NCBI RefSeq assembly: GCF_014649875.1
Contig: NZ_BMTW01000013.1
Location: forward strand, 62,001-126,000
Origin: Streptomyces rubiginosohelvolus
Lineage (GTDB): Bacteria; Actinomycetota; Actinomycetes; Streptomycetales; Streptomycetaceae
DNA: 64,000 nt
Reading direction: 5' to 3'
Notes under the pieces: model-generated
Databases searched by the model: none
Seen by the model: only the letters and a program-made list of their open reading frames with translations
Told to the model about the DNA's origin: nothing
Shown here: one piece after another, positions 36,801 through 43,768 of the stretch
Layout: every line of letters starts with the position of its first letter
Position numbering within the stretch: position 1 is the stretch's first letter
Position numbers and translations under genes: made by a program

Positions 36801-37345
36801 TCGGCTTCGACCTGTACGTCCGCATGGTCGGCGAGGCCGTGGCCGACTACCGGGCCCAGATGGAGGGCGGCGTCGAGGAGGAGCCCCCGCTGGAGGTCAA
36901 GATCGAGCTCCCGGTCGACGCGCACGTCCCGCACGACTACGCCCCCGGCGAGCGCCTGCGCCTCCAGGCGTACCGCGCGATCGCCCAGGCCAACTCGGAG
37001 GACGACATCCGAGCGGTCCGCGAGGAACTCACCGACCGCTACGGCCCGTTGCCCGAACCGGTCGAGAACCTCCTCCTGGTGGCGGGCCTGCGCATGCTGG
37101 CCCGTGCCTGCGGAGTCGGCGAGATCGTCCTCCAGGGCTCCAACATCCGCTTCGCCCCGGTGGAGCTGCGCGAGTCCCAGGAACTGCGCCTGAAGCGCCT
37201 GCACCCCAAGACGGTCATCAAGCCGGCCGCCCACCAGATCCTGGTCCCGCGCCCGACGACGGGCAAGATCGGCGGCAAGCCGGTCATCGGCCGCGAACTG
37301 CTGGCGTGGACGGGGGAGTTCCTGACGACGATCCTGGGGTCGTAG
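33812..37345 (+). CDS. mfd: Transcription-repair coupling factor
   Basis: An 1177-aa DNA translocase that displaces RNA polymerase stalled at DNA damage and recruits UvrA. It has the UvrB-like N-terminal module (residues 1-350), the RNA polymerase-interaction domain starting at DYIVHEQHGVGRYVEM, helicase motif I GDVGYGKTEIA, the DEEQRFG box, motif VI QLRGRVGRGRDRGYAYFLY, and the C-terminal TRCF domain (PPLEVKIELPVDAHVPHDY). The ATG at 33812 follows GGACGGA. The full length is normal; an upstream extension in frame to 33101 has no support. Confidence 0.96.
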   Translation: MSLHGLLDVVVTDPALAEAVKAAGDGHRAHVDLVGPPGARPFAVAALARQTGRTVLAVTATGREAEDLAAALRTLLPPDTVAEYPSWETLPHERLSPRSDTVGRRLAVLRRLAHPREDDPETGPVSVVVAPIRSVLQPQVKGLGELEPVSLAGGQSADLGEVVDALAAAAYSRVELVEKRGEFAVRGGILDVFPPTEEHPLRVEFWGDEVEEIRYFKIADQRSLEVAAHGLWAPPCRELLLTDQVRERAAALAEAHPELGELLGKIAEGIAVEGMESLAPVLVDDMELLLDVLPKDAMAIVCDPERVRTRAADLVATSQEFLQASWAASAGGGEAPIDVGAASLWGIADVRDRARELDMMWWSLSPFAADATDHDDDTLQLSMHAPEAYRGDTARALADTKGWLADGWRTVYVTEGQGLASRTVEVLSGEGIAARLDADLTEITPSLVHVSCGAIEQGFVDPALKLAVLTETDLTGQRTATKDLGRMPARRRKTIDPLTLEVGDYIVHEQHGVGRYVEMVQRTVQGATREYLLVEYAPAKRGQPGDRLYIPTDQLEQVTKYVGGEAPTLHRLGGADWTKTKQRAKKAVKEIAADLIKLYSARMAAPGHAFGADTPWQRELEDAFPYAETPDQLSTIAEVKEDMEKTVPMDRLICGDVGYGKTEIAVRAAFKAVQDGKQVAVLVPTTLLVQQHYGTFTERYSQFPVNVRALSRFQSESESKATLEGLKDGAVDLVIGTHRLFSSETKFKDLGLVIVDEEQRFGVEHKEQLKKLRANVDVLTMSATPIPRTLEMAVTGIREMSTITTPPEERHPVLTFVGPYEEKQIGAAIRRELLREGQVFYIHNRVESIDRAAARLREIVPEARIATAHGQMSEQALEQVVVDFWEKKFDVLVSTTIVESGIDISNANTLIVERGDNFGLSQLHQLRGRVGRGRDRGYAYFLYPPEKPLTETAHERLATIAQHTEMGAGMYVAMKDLEIRGAGNLLGGEQSGHIAGVGFDLYVRMVGEAVADYRAQMEGGVEEEPPLEVKIELPVDAHVPHDYAPGERLRLQAYRAIAQANSEDDIRAVREELTDRYGPLPEPVENLLLVAGLRMLARACGVGEIVLQGSNIRFAPVELRESQELRLKRLHPKTVIKPAAHQILVPRPTTGKIGGKPVIGRELLAWTGEFLTTILGS

Positions 37346-37504
37346 GTCCCCGGAACTCTGCGAACGGCCGACCCCTGGGGGCCTACGCTCCCCGAGGCTC
37401 GCGAACGATGGGGCCCCGCCGGGTTCGCTCACCCGGTGGGGCCCGATGTGCCCCGGTCGCAGGTACTGGACGCCGCTTCTCCCGTGTCCTGGATGATGAC
37501 CGGC

Positions 37505-38083
37505 ATGAACACGGAAACCTGCGCCCCGTCGGAGGCGGCCGCCCTCCGCGAGATCTTCGCGTCCGATCCCGATGCGGCGCCGCCGGCCGGTTGGGACGCG
37601 GTGCGGTCGTTCGAGGCGGAGCACGGCATCGTGCTCCCGGAGCCGTATCGCACCTGCGTGGCGGAGATCAGCGACGGACTGCGCGCGGGACCGCCCGACT
37701 ACGGTCTGCTGCCCCTCGCGAAAACGCCCTCGGACTGGGGCGAGGGCCGCGCCGAGCGCCTGCTCGCCCAGCCTTTTCCGCTCACGGAGACATGGCAGTG
37801 GGAAGGGGGAGAGGAAGGGGAGGAGCTGTCGGACGAGGAGTTCGATACCCGGGTGGAAGCCGTGTACGACCACGGCTCCCTGCTGCTGGGCACGGACGGC
37901 TGCGGCATGTACTGGCACCTGATCACCACGGGCCCGCAACGCGGTCACGTCTGGCTGATCGACGAGAACGGCGCGATACCGTTCGGCACCCGGCCGGGCA
38001 CGCTCGTGATGCCGGGCACGCCCGGTTTCGCGGGATGGGTGGCCCACTGGGCCGAGGGTCGTTCCTGGTTCGCGGACGACTAG
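37505..38083 (+). CDS. SMI1/KNR4 (SUKH) family protein
   Basis: A 192-aa SUKH protein: WDAVRSFEAEHGIVLPEPYRTCVAEISDG at about residues 20-48, GLLPLA, and SLLLGTDGCGMYWHLITTGPQRGHVWLIDENGAIPF. The exact start is uncertain: ATGs at 37493, 37496 and 37505 are all possible and none has a strong ribosome site. No toxin gene is adjacent. Downstream of mfd by 159 nt. Confidence 0.85.
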   Translation: MNTETCAPSEAAALREIFASDPDAAPPAGWDAVRSFEAEHGIVLPEPYRTCVAEISDGLRAGPPDYGLLPLAKTPSDWGEGRAERLLAQPFPLTETWQWEGGEEGEELSDEEFDTRVEAVYDHGSLLLGTDGCGMYWHLITTGPQRGHVWLIDENGAIPFGTRPGTLVMPGTPGFAGWVAHWAEGRSWFADD

Positions 38084-38130
38084 GCCGTCGCGGGGCGTAG
38101 GCCCTCCGGACTCGGCCGAACGGGGCGACC

Positions 38131-38161
38131 AAGGCCGTCCGGACTCAGGCCGGACGGCCTT
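38131..38161. terminator. Terminator between SUKH gene and nucleotidyltransferase gene
   Basis: AAGGCCGTCCGG (38131-38142) and CCGGACGGCCTT (38150-38161) are perfect 12-bp arms with a 7-nt loop, ending in a short T run on one strand and lying between convergent genes. Confidence 0.87.
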
Positions 38162-38191
38162 GCCGACGGCCCCGTGCTCGACCGGCCGAGG

Positions 38192-39049
38192 TCACCCGGC
38201 GCGGGACAGCGCCCCCGCGATCTCCTCGTGCAGCCCCAGCGGGAGCCGGACGCCCCACCGGTCCGCCGCTTCGGCCGCCAGCTCCCGGCTCCACTGCCAG
38301 CTGTTCGCGGCCGCCGTGCGGACCGCCTCCGGGGTCAGGGGCCCGGTCGTCGTGGCGTACCGCTCGACGTCCGCGCCCGGCAGGTCCGCCTCCAGGGCGC
38401 GGCTCGGGGTGAGCCAGTGGGCGGTCGAGCCGCGCAGCAGGCGGCAGAGCTTGAGCTGGAGCGGGGCGATCACGGCGTGCAGCAGGTTGTGGGCGCGGGC
38501 GTGCTCGCCCCGGGCCTGTACGTGGGCCAGCATCAGGGTCCAGTTGGCCAGTTCGTCGGTGAGCTGCTGGGCGGTGGCCAGCGGCTCCGGCGGGGTGAAG
38601 GCGGCCAGTTCGCGGGCGGCGGCGGTCAGGCGGCCGGTGCGGTCCAGGAGCACGGCGGCTTCGGGGCGGGGGAAGTGGACCTGGCCGCGCCAGGTGGCGA
38701 TCTCGGCGATACCGGGGCCCGTGGGCTCGACGTGGAACTCGCCGCGCATCAGGTCGTCGAAGACCACCGCGAGGATGCCGTACATGTTGGTGTACGCCAG
38801 CTTCAGCGGGGCCAGCCGCTCCACGAATTCCCGCCCGTCGAAGGCGTCGACGTCCTCCTCCCGTACGTACAGGCAGGCGTCCAGGTCCGAGTGGGCGTCG
38901 GCCTCGCCGAGCGTCCACGAGCCGTAGAGCAGGACGCCCTCCACCCGGGGATCGGCCTCGGCCGTCGCGCGCAGCGACTCGATTCGGCGGTCCAGGGAGG
39001 CGGGAGCGGTAGGGGCGGTACGGGCGTGGGTGGGCCGGGTGTGCGGCAT
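38192..39049 (-). CDS. Lincosamide nucleotidyltransferase-like protein (Lnu(F)/(B) type)
   Basis: A 285-aa nucleotidyltransferase. The active site GVLLYGSWTLGEADAHSDLD has the GS...D.D pattern, and later blocks follow Lnu(F)-type proteins as I recall them: FVERLAPLKLAYTNMYG, DDLMRGEFHV, WRGQVHFP, RLLRGSTAHWLTPSRALEADLP and NSWQWSRELAAEAADRWG. Those enzymes adenylylate lincomycin and clindamycin. The substrate here is not proven. The ATG at 39049 has AGGAG 8-9 nt upstream, and that ribosome site is part of the attenuator-like leader at 39056-39174. An in-frame ATG at 39076 is less likely. Confidence 0.85.
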   Translation of the reverse strand: MPHTRPTHARTAPTAPASLDRRIESLRATAEADPRVEGVLLYGSWTLGEADAHSDLDACLYVREEDVDAFDGREFVERLAPLKLAYTNMYGILAVVFDDLMRGEFHVEPTGPGIAEIATWRGQVHFPRPEAAVLLDRTGRLTAAARELAAFTPPEPLATAQQLTDELANWTLMLAHVQARGEHARAHNLLHAVIAPLQLKLCRLLRGSTAHWLTPSRALEADLPGADVERYATTTGPLTPEAVRTAAANSWQWSRELAAEAADRWGVRLPLGLHEEIAGALSRAG

Positions 39050-39055
39050 GGCCGG

Positions 39056-39174
39056 GTCTCCTGAGGAAGGGGGCATGGGCAGACGAACGAGGCCCGGCGG
39101 TCGACGCCGGGCTGCTTCCGGTCCCGGTCCGGGACCTCGTTCGTCGCTCAGGAAACGCCCATGGGGGCAGCCTA
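39056..39174 (-). promoter_or_regulatory. Attenuator-like leader with four-codon uORF
   Basis: Read on the minus strand. A -10-like TAGGCT at 39174-39169 puts the expected transcript start on the A of an ATG at 39162, so the uORF is probably leaderless. Its GTTTCCTGAG (39156-39147) can pair with CTCAGGAGAC (39065-39056), which contains the AGGAG of the Lnu-like gene; 10 bp with one G-U. Inside this, ACGAACGAGG (39144-39135) pairs perfectly with CCTCGTTCGT (39092-39083), enclosing two smaller hairpins. CATGGGC at the uORF start can instead pair with GCCCATG near 39080-39074. A ribosome stalled on the uORF would free the ribosome site. Confidence 0.75.
39148..39162 (-). CDS. Leader peptide MGVS
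   Basis: ATG GGC GTT TCC TGA, four codons, with no room for a ribosome site between it and the -10-like TAGGCT, so it would be translated from a leaderless transcript. Its last two codons and the stop form the strand that masks the downstream AGGAG. A stall here by a ribosome-binding drug would expose the site. Its translation is inferred from layout only. Confidence 0.6.
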   Translation of the reverse strand: MGVS

Positions 39175-39325
39175 GGCCGTGTCCGTCAACGGCCGCGACC
39201 GCCTTCTGGCGCGAAGACCGCCGCGGCGAGTGACCGGAACGCCTCCTCCGGGTCCGGCCCGCCATGCCGGGGCGCAACTTCTCGGTCGCCCGGGCTCGGG
39301 TGCCGGGGTAGGGCTCAGGCGTGCC

Positions 39326-40318
39326 TCATCCGAGCTCGGGCCCGACGGCGATGGCGATCTTGCCGCGGGGGCGTCGGCGGCCCTCGCCGACGGAACCGCC
39401 CTCCAGCAGCGTGTGTGCCTCCGCGATGTCGGCCAGCGGGAGCACCGCGCCGATGTCCGGCCGGAGTTCGCCCCGGTCGATCAGTCGGCTGAGGGCGTCG
39501 AGCTTCGCCCGGCCGGGGCTGACGAAGAGGAAGTGGTAGGTCGCGTTCACGCCCCACGCGGCGAGCAGGTTCTGCGGCTCGGGGGTGTCCACGATGGACA
39601 CCACGCGGCCCCGGTCGGCGAGGACCTCCGGGCTGCGGGTGAGGGTGTCCCGGCCCACCGTGTCCAGCACGACGTTCACCCCGCCCAGCTCGCGGACCTG
39701 CGGTACGTAGTCACCGGCCGAGAAGTCGATCACGGTGTCGGCTCCAAGACCGGTGACGAACTCGTGGTCCTTCGCCCGCGCGGTGGTCACCACCTCCGCG
39801 CCCAGGGCGTGGGCGACCTGGATGGCGGCCGAGCCGACCCCGCCCGCTCCGCCGTGCACCAGGACCCGTTCCCCGGCCTGCACCCCGGCTCGTTCCACCA
39901 GCGCCTCCCACGCCGTCACGCCCACGAGCGCGAGACCGGCGGCCTCGACGTGCGACAGCCCCTCGGGCTTGCGGGCGACCAGGGCCTGGTCGACCACGTG
40001 GAACTCGGCGTACGTCCCCTGCCCGGCGAGCACCGGCGCGAGATACCAGACCTCGTCGCCCGGGCGGAAGTCGTCCGCCCCGGGGCCGGTCCCGACCACC
40101 ACCCCGGACACGTCGTTGCCGATCACCGCCGGCAGCGCCACCTGGTCGCGGTAGTCGCCGCGCCGGGTCTGCAGGTCGAGAGGGTTCACGGACGTGGCCA
40201 GCACACGCACCAGCAACTGACCGGGGCCCGGAGCGGGCCTCGGCAGCTCCCGGGCGGCGAACGCGGTGTCCGCGTCGCCGAAGTGGACGAGTTCCATCAC
40301 ACGCATCGAAGTCGACAT
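39326..40318 (-). CDS. NADP-dependent quinone oxidoreductase-like, zinc-independent MDR
   Basis: A 330-aa medium-chain reductase of the quinone oxidoreductase group. ATSVNPLDLQTRRGDY and VIGNDVSGVVVGTGPG are the catalytic-domain motifs; the cofactor loop is VLVHGGAGGVGSAAIQVAHALGA. No catalytic zinc ligands are seen. The start is at 40318; an ATG at 40306 would also fit. Divergent from an ArsR-type gene by 43 nt, so likely its target. Confidence 0.92.
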   Translation of the reverse strand: MSTSMRVMELVHFGDADTAFAARELPRPAPGPGQLLVRVLATSVNPLDLQTRRGDYRDQVALPAVIGNDVSGVVVGTGPGADDFRPGDEVWYLAPVLAGQGTYAEFHVVDQALVARKPEGLSHVEAAGLALVGVTAWEALVERAGVQAGERVLVHGGAGGVGSAAIQVAHALGAEVVTTARAKDHEFVTGLGADTVIDFSAGDYVPQVRELGGVNVVLDTVGRDTLTRSPEVLADRGRVVSIVDTPEPQNLLAAWGVNATYHFLFVSPGRAKLDALSRLIDRGELRPDIGAVLPLADIAEAHTLLEGGSVGEGRRRPRGKIAIAVGPELG

Positions 40319-40337
40319 GCCGCAACCATAAATCGTC

Positions 40338-40363
40338 ATATCGCGAATTTCCAATATGTGATT
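40338..40363. promoter_or_regulatory. Candidate operator between oxidoreductase and ArsR gene
   Basis: TCATAT and ATATGTGA lie as imperfect inverted arms around a 12-nt AT-richer centre, in the only 43 nt between two divergent starts. AT content is much higher than around it. Confidence 0.55.
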
Positions 40364-40688
40364 GAGTTACGATCGCCTGGTGTTCTCGGAGACGGAGTTG
40401 CTGGCGGTGTTCCGGGCCCTGTCCAACCCGGCCCGCCGCCAGATGCTGGTGTGGCTCAAGGACCCGATGAGCTTCCCGGGCCAGGAGCCCGCCGACGTCG
40501 GGATCGGCGTCTGTGTGAGCGACATCCAGCAGCGTGCGGGGCTCGGACAGTCGACCACCTCGCAGTACCTGGCGATACTGCGGCAGGCAGGGCTGGTGGT
40601 CGCCACGCGGCGGGGCAAGTGGACCTACTACCGCCGCGACGAGGCGAACATCGCCCGTCTCCTGGAGACCCTGGGCGACGTGTTCTAG
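40362..40688 (+). CDS. ArsR-type regulator
   Basis: A winged-helix protein of 108 aa (TTG start at 40362) or 102 aa (GTG at 40380): LLAVFRALSNPARRQMLVWLKD, CVSDIQQRAGLGQSTTSQYLAILRQAGLV, and RRGKWTYYRRDE. No metal-binding Cys/His cluster apart from a lone Cys. It shares its short promoter region with the quinone oxidoreductase, suggesting direct repression. Confidence 0.9.
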   Translation: MSYDRLVFSETELLAVFRALSNPARRQMLVWLKDPMSFPGQEPADVGIGVCVSDIQQRAGLGQSTTSQYLAILRQAGLVVATRRGKWTYYRRDEANIARLLETLGDVF

Positions 40689-40777
40689 AGGCCTTGCGGT
40701 CATGGAAGCGACTCCGACGGGGAAGGCGCCCATAGGATCCTCAGCGCCCGCTCCCCTCACCGTCAGGACAACTCCCC

Positions 40778-41578
40778 GTGACAGCTCCCCGTACGCACCG
40801 CCGCCGTACGCACCGAGCAGCGGCCCTGCCCGCCGTCGGCGCCCTCGTCGTGATCGCCCTGGCGGGTTGCGACCCCGACGACCTCGCGGCCGACGGCGGT
40901 GGCACGAGCGGCGGGACCAACGGCGGAGCGCAGTCCGCCGAGGGCTTCGGCGCCAGCCCGCTCGACAACCCGGACGGTACGAAGCCGGGCCTGGCGCCCC
41001 TCACCGGCGACGCGGACCGGGCCGCCGCCCGGCAGCTCATCGAGAAGGTGGCCACCAAGGGGCGCGGCCCGAAGACCGGCTACGAGCGGGACAAGTTCGG
41101 TTACGCCTGGAAGGACGGCGTCGACGGCATCCCGCTCGCCCGCAACGGCTGCGACACCCGCAACGACCTGCTCGCCCGTGACGGCAAGGGCATTGAGCAC
41201 AAGACGGGCTCCGACTGCGTCGTCATGGCGATGACGCTCCAGGACCCCTATACCGGCGAGACCATCGACTGGCGCAAGCAGCAGGCGACGAAGGTGCAGA
41301 TCGACCATGTGATGCCGCTGTCCTACAACTGGCAGATGGGCGCCGCCCGCTGGAACGAGTCGAAGCGCGAGCAGATCGCCAACGACCCGCTCAACCTCAT
41401 CCCGGTGGACGGTCCGGCCAACAACGCCAAGCGCGACTCCGGCCCCGCCTCCTGGCTGCCGCCGTACAAGCCGATCCGCTGCTCGTACGCGGTGCGGTTC
41501 GCCCAGGTCTCGCTGAAGTACGAACTCCCGGTCACGACGGCGGACAAGCGGGCCATGCTCACCCAGTGCGGCGGCTGA
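40778..41578 (+). CDS. Secreted lipoprotein nuclease, HNH/DUF1524 type
   Basis: A 266-aa exported protein. Signal peptide with lipobox LAGC at Cys31 predicts an anchor on the outer face of the membrane. The DUF1524-type HNH nuclease core has KVQIDHVMPLSYNWQMGA (His-Val metal site) and NDPLNLIPVDGPANNAKRDSGPASWLPP. It could degrade external DNA for nutrients or defence. Starts at a GTG. Cysteines in the catalytic half may form disulphides. Confidence 0.9.
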   Translation: MTAPRTHRRRTHRAAALPAVGALVVIALAGCDPDDLAADGGGTSGGTNGGAQSAEGFGASPLDNPDGTKPGLAPLTGDADRAAARQLIEKVATKGRGPKTGYERDKFGYAWKDGVDGIPLARNGCDTRNDLLARDGKGIEHKTGSDCVVMAMTLQDPYTGETIDWRKQQATKVQIDHVMPLSYNWQMGAARWNESKREQIANDPLNLIPVDGPANNAKRDSGPASWLPPYKPIRCSYAVRFAQVSLKYELPVTTADKRAMLTQCGG

Positions 41579-41600
41579 GCGGGCCCCGGAAGGCGTCCGA

Positions 41601-42263
41601 TCAGACCTTGCCGCCGCAGATGACGTCGTACGGGCGGCCCATCGCCATCATCAGCTCCATCGGCTCCGTGGTCGCCGCGGGGCACTCCGCCTTCTCCTTG
41701 ACGAGGCCGAGGACCTTGAAGTCGTTCGCCCCGGCCGAGGCGCAGGCGATCTCCTTGGCCGTCGCCGAGATGCAGTCGCCCTCGACGAGCTGGCCGCCGC
41801 CGGCGCCCGCGTCGCCGGGGTGGTCGCCCGTCAGGTTCCGGCCGCAGACGGTGTTGGTGGGGATGCCGCCGCCCTTCTTGTCGCCGCCGGAGCCGAAGAC
41901 CCGGGAGACCTGGATGATCAGGTCCGTTCCGGCCGGGCACTGGATCGCGTTGGGCAGGAAGCTCGCGTCCTCGATCTTCAGGGCCTTGAAGGTCGCGCCC
42001 GTCTCGTCGCAGTCGAAGGCGCGGTAGCCGTCCGGCTTGTTCTCCGGGTCCGGGCCTCCGCAGTCACCGATCGCCCACGATCCGCCCTTGCCGTCCGAGG
42101 CGGAGGAGGAGGACGACGAGGACCCCTTCGACTTCGACGACTCGTCACCGAAGATCTTGGACGCTCCGTAACCCAGGCCGAGGATCACCGCGAGCACCAG
42201 CAGGCTCTGCAGGCATCCGGCGCCTCTCCGGGGGCGGTTCGGTGTACTGCCGGGCTGGGTCAT
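41601..42263 (-). CDS. Membrane-anchored secreted protein of unknown function
   Basis: A 220-aa protein with a basic N-terminus, one hydrophobic segment at about residues 18-34, a Ser-rich spacer (about 42-60) and a Cys-containing outer domain (AIGDCGG, AFDCDETG, TNTVCGRNL, EGDCISA, ACASAG, KAECPA, DVICGG). The even spacing of Cys suggests disulphides. ATG at 42263 follows GGAG. The family is not recognised. Convergent with the HNH gene. Confidence 0.8.
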   Translation of the reverse strand: MTQPGSTPNRPRRGAGCLQSLLVLAVILGLGYGASKIFGDESSKSKGSSSSSSSASDGKGGSWAIGDCGGPDPENKPDGYRAFDCDETGATFKALKIEDASFLPNAIQCPAGTDLIIQVSRVFGSGGDKKGGGIPTNTVCGRNLTGDHPGDAGAGGGQLVEGDCISATAKEIACASAGANDFKVLGLVKEKAECPAATTEPMELMMAMGRPYDVICGGKV

Positions 42264-42368
42264 GGTTCTGCTCCTCGACGGGTCCTCGACGGGTGACGCC
42301 CGGGTGGCGCACGGGGTGGAAAGTCACGGGTGGGGACGCGGCATGCACACCTCACGGTTCCGGCCGGA

Positions 42369-42920
42369 TCACTCGGCCCTCAAGCGCCCCCCGTCCAGCT
42401 CCTTGACCAGGAAGCGGGCCGGGTCCGCGACCTCGTGCCGGACGCCGTCGTCGTCGAGGTACGCGTACCGGTCCAGGTAGCGGCAGCCGGTCTCCCGGTA
42501 GCCGATCCGCAGGTAGAGCGCGGCCGCCCGGTGGTTGTCGTCGTCCACGCCGAGGCCGATCAGGGTGTGGCCGGCGGCCCGGACCTGCTCCTCCGCCGCC
42601 CGGATCAACGCCGTGCCGATGCCCCGGGACCGCAGCTCCGGTGGCCAGATCCCGAGCCCGTTCAGCTCCGGGCAGCCGGGGAGGCGGGCCTGCACCTCCG
42701 GGGCCGCGCAGCCCTGCCACAGGATCTGTGCCGTTCCCACGGGTACGTCGTCGGCCCAGGCGGTCAGGAAGGCGGTGAGCCCCTGCTCCTGCCGGTCGAA
42801 CCGGGCTGCGTGCCGCCGGGTCCGGCCGGGCGAGGGCATGTGCCGCTCCAGCACGTCGAGGTCCGCCGCCCGGCAGGGACGGATGCGTACGGGGGAGTCC
42901 GGTGGTGTCGTCGTTGTCAT
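42369..42920 (-). CDS. GNAT acetyltransferase
   Basis: A 183-aa acetyltransferase: VRIRPCRAADLDVLERHMP at the start, acetyl-CoA loop PPELRSRGIGTALIRAAEEQVRAAG, then LGVDDDNHRAAALYLRIGYRETG. The acceptor is unknown. Divergent from the gene at 43022. Confidence 0.9.
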   Translation of the reverse strand: MTTTTPPDSPVRIRPCRAADLDVLERHMPSPGRTRRHAARFDRQEQGLTAFLTAWADDVPVGTAQILWQGCAAPEVQARLPGCPELNGLGIWPPELRSRGIGTALIRAAEEQVRAAGHTLIGLGVDDDNHRAAALYLRIGYRETGCRYLDRYAYLDDDGVRHEVADPARFLVKELDGGRLRAE

Positions 42921-43021
42921 GCGGCGAGAGGGTAGCCGGGGCCGTCCACCGCCTCCGCGGCGCGGCGGTCCACGCCGATATTCGCTGGTCGGAGCGGTGC
43001 CGGCTGCCTAAGGTCACGCGT

Positions 43022-43768
43022 ATGGAGCTGAACATCACCACCCTCGCCGAGCGTCCCGAGCTCGCCGGCGCCCTGGACGGAATGCCGGACACCTGGCCGG
43101 AGTTCGTGCTGGAGGACATCGTCGGCTGGGCCAACTTCGCCCGGATCGCCGTCGAGTTCCCCCAGTACGTACTGGTCGCCACCGACCCCGAGGGTGCCGT
43201 CGTCGCCCGCGCCTACAGCGTGCCCTTCGTGCTGGACGCGCCCGGGCGCGGTGAACTGCCCGTCGGCGGCTGGGACCGGATGCTGCTGTGGGCCTTCGCC
43301 GACCTGCGGCGCGGGCGGACGCCCGACACGGTCGGCGCGATCGAGATCACGGTGGCCACCGGCCATCAGGGCAAGGGGATATCGGGCCGGATGCTCGCCG
43401 CGATGCGGGACAACGCGCGGCGGCACGGCTTCCGGGAGGTCGTCGCCCCGGTGCGGCCGAGCGGCAAGCATCTGAAGTCCGGCCTGCCGATGGAGGAGTA
43501 CGCCCGGCTGACGCGGGCCGATGACGGGCTGCCCGAGGACCCCTGGCTGCGGGTCCACGCCCGGGCGGGCGGGACGGTCGACTCGGTCGCCACCGTGTCG
43601 ATGACGGTGAGCGGTTCGCTCGCGCAGTGGCGGGAATGGACCGGGCTGCCGTTCGACACGGACGGTCCGGTGGAGGTGCCGGGGGCGCTCGTCCCGGTCC
43701 ACTGCGCGCTCGCCCACGGGTACGCGGTGTACGTCGAGCCCAACGTATGGGTACGGCACCGGCTGTGA
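43022..43768 (+). CDS. GNAT-like N-acetyltransferase
   Basis: A 248-aa protein with a GNAT-like loop GAIEITVATGHQGKGISGRMLAAMRDNARRHGF and PVRPSGKHLKSGLPMEEYARL. The C-terminal half differs from typical GNATs and includes LVPVHCALAHGYAVYVEPNVW. The ATG at 43022 is chosen because upstream sequence lacks family similarity. Its end overlaps the isochorismatase-like gene (GTGA), so they are coupled. Confidence 0.88.
   Translation: MELNITTLAERPELAGALDGMPDTWPEFVLEDIVGWANFARIAVEFPQYVLVATDPEGAVVARAYSVPFVLDAPGRGELPVGGWDRMLLWAFADLRRGRTPDTVGAIEITVATGHQGKGISGRMLAAMRDNARRHGFREVVAPVRPSGKHLKSGLPMEEYARLTRADDGLPEDPWLRVHARAGGTVDSVATVSMTVSGSLAQWREWTGLPFDTDGPVEVPGALVPVHCALAHGYAVYVEPNVWVRHRL

Noticed and set aside
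39050..39076. ATG at 39076 as the start of the nucleotidyltransferase gene
   Set aside because: The only good ribosome site (AGGAG) lies downstream of it and correctly spaced for the ATG at 39049.
39184..39189. TTGACG as a -35 box for the attenuator transcript
   Set aside because: Only 9 nt from the TAGGCT -10, too close; the true -35 is unclear.
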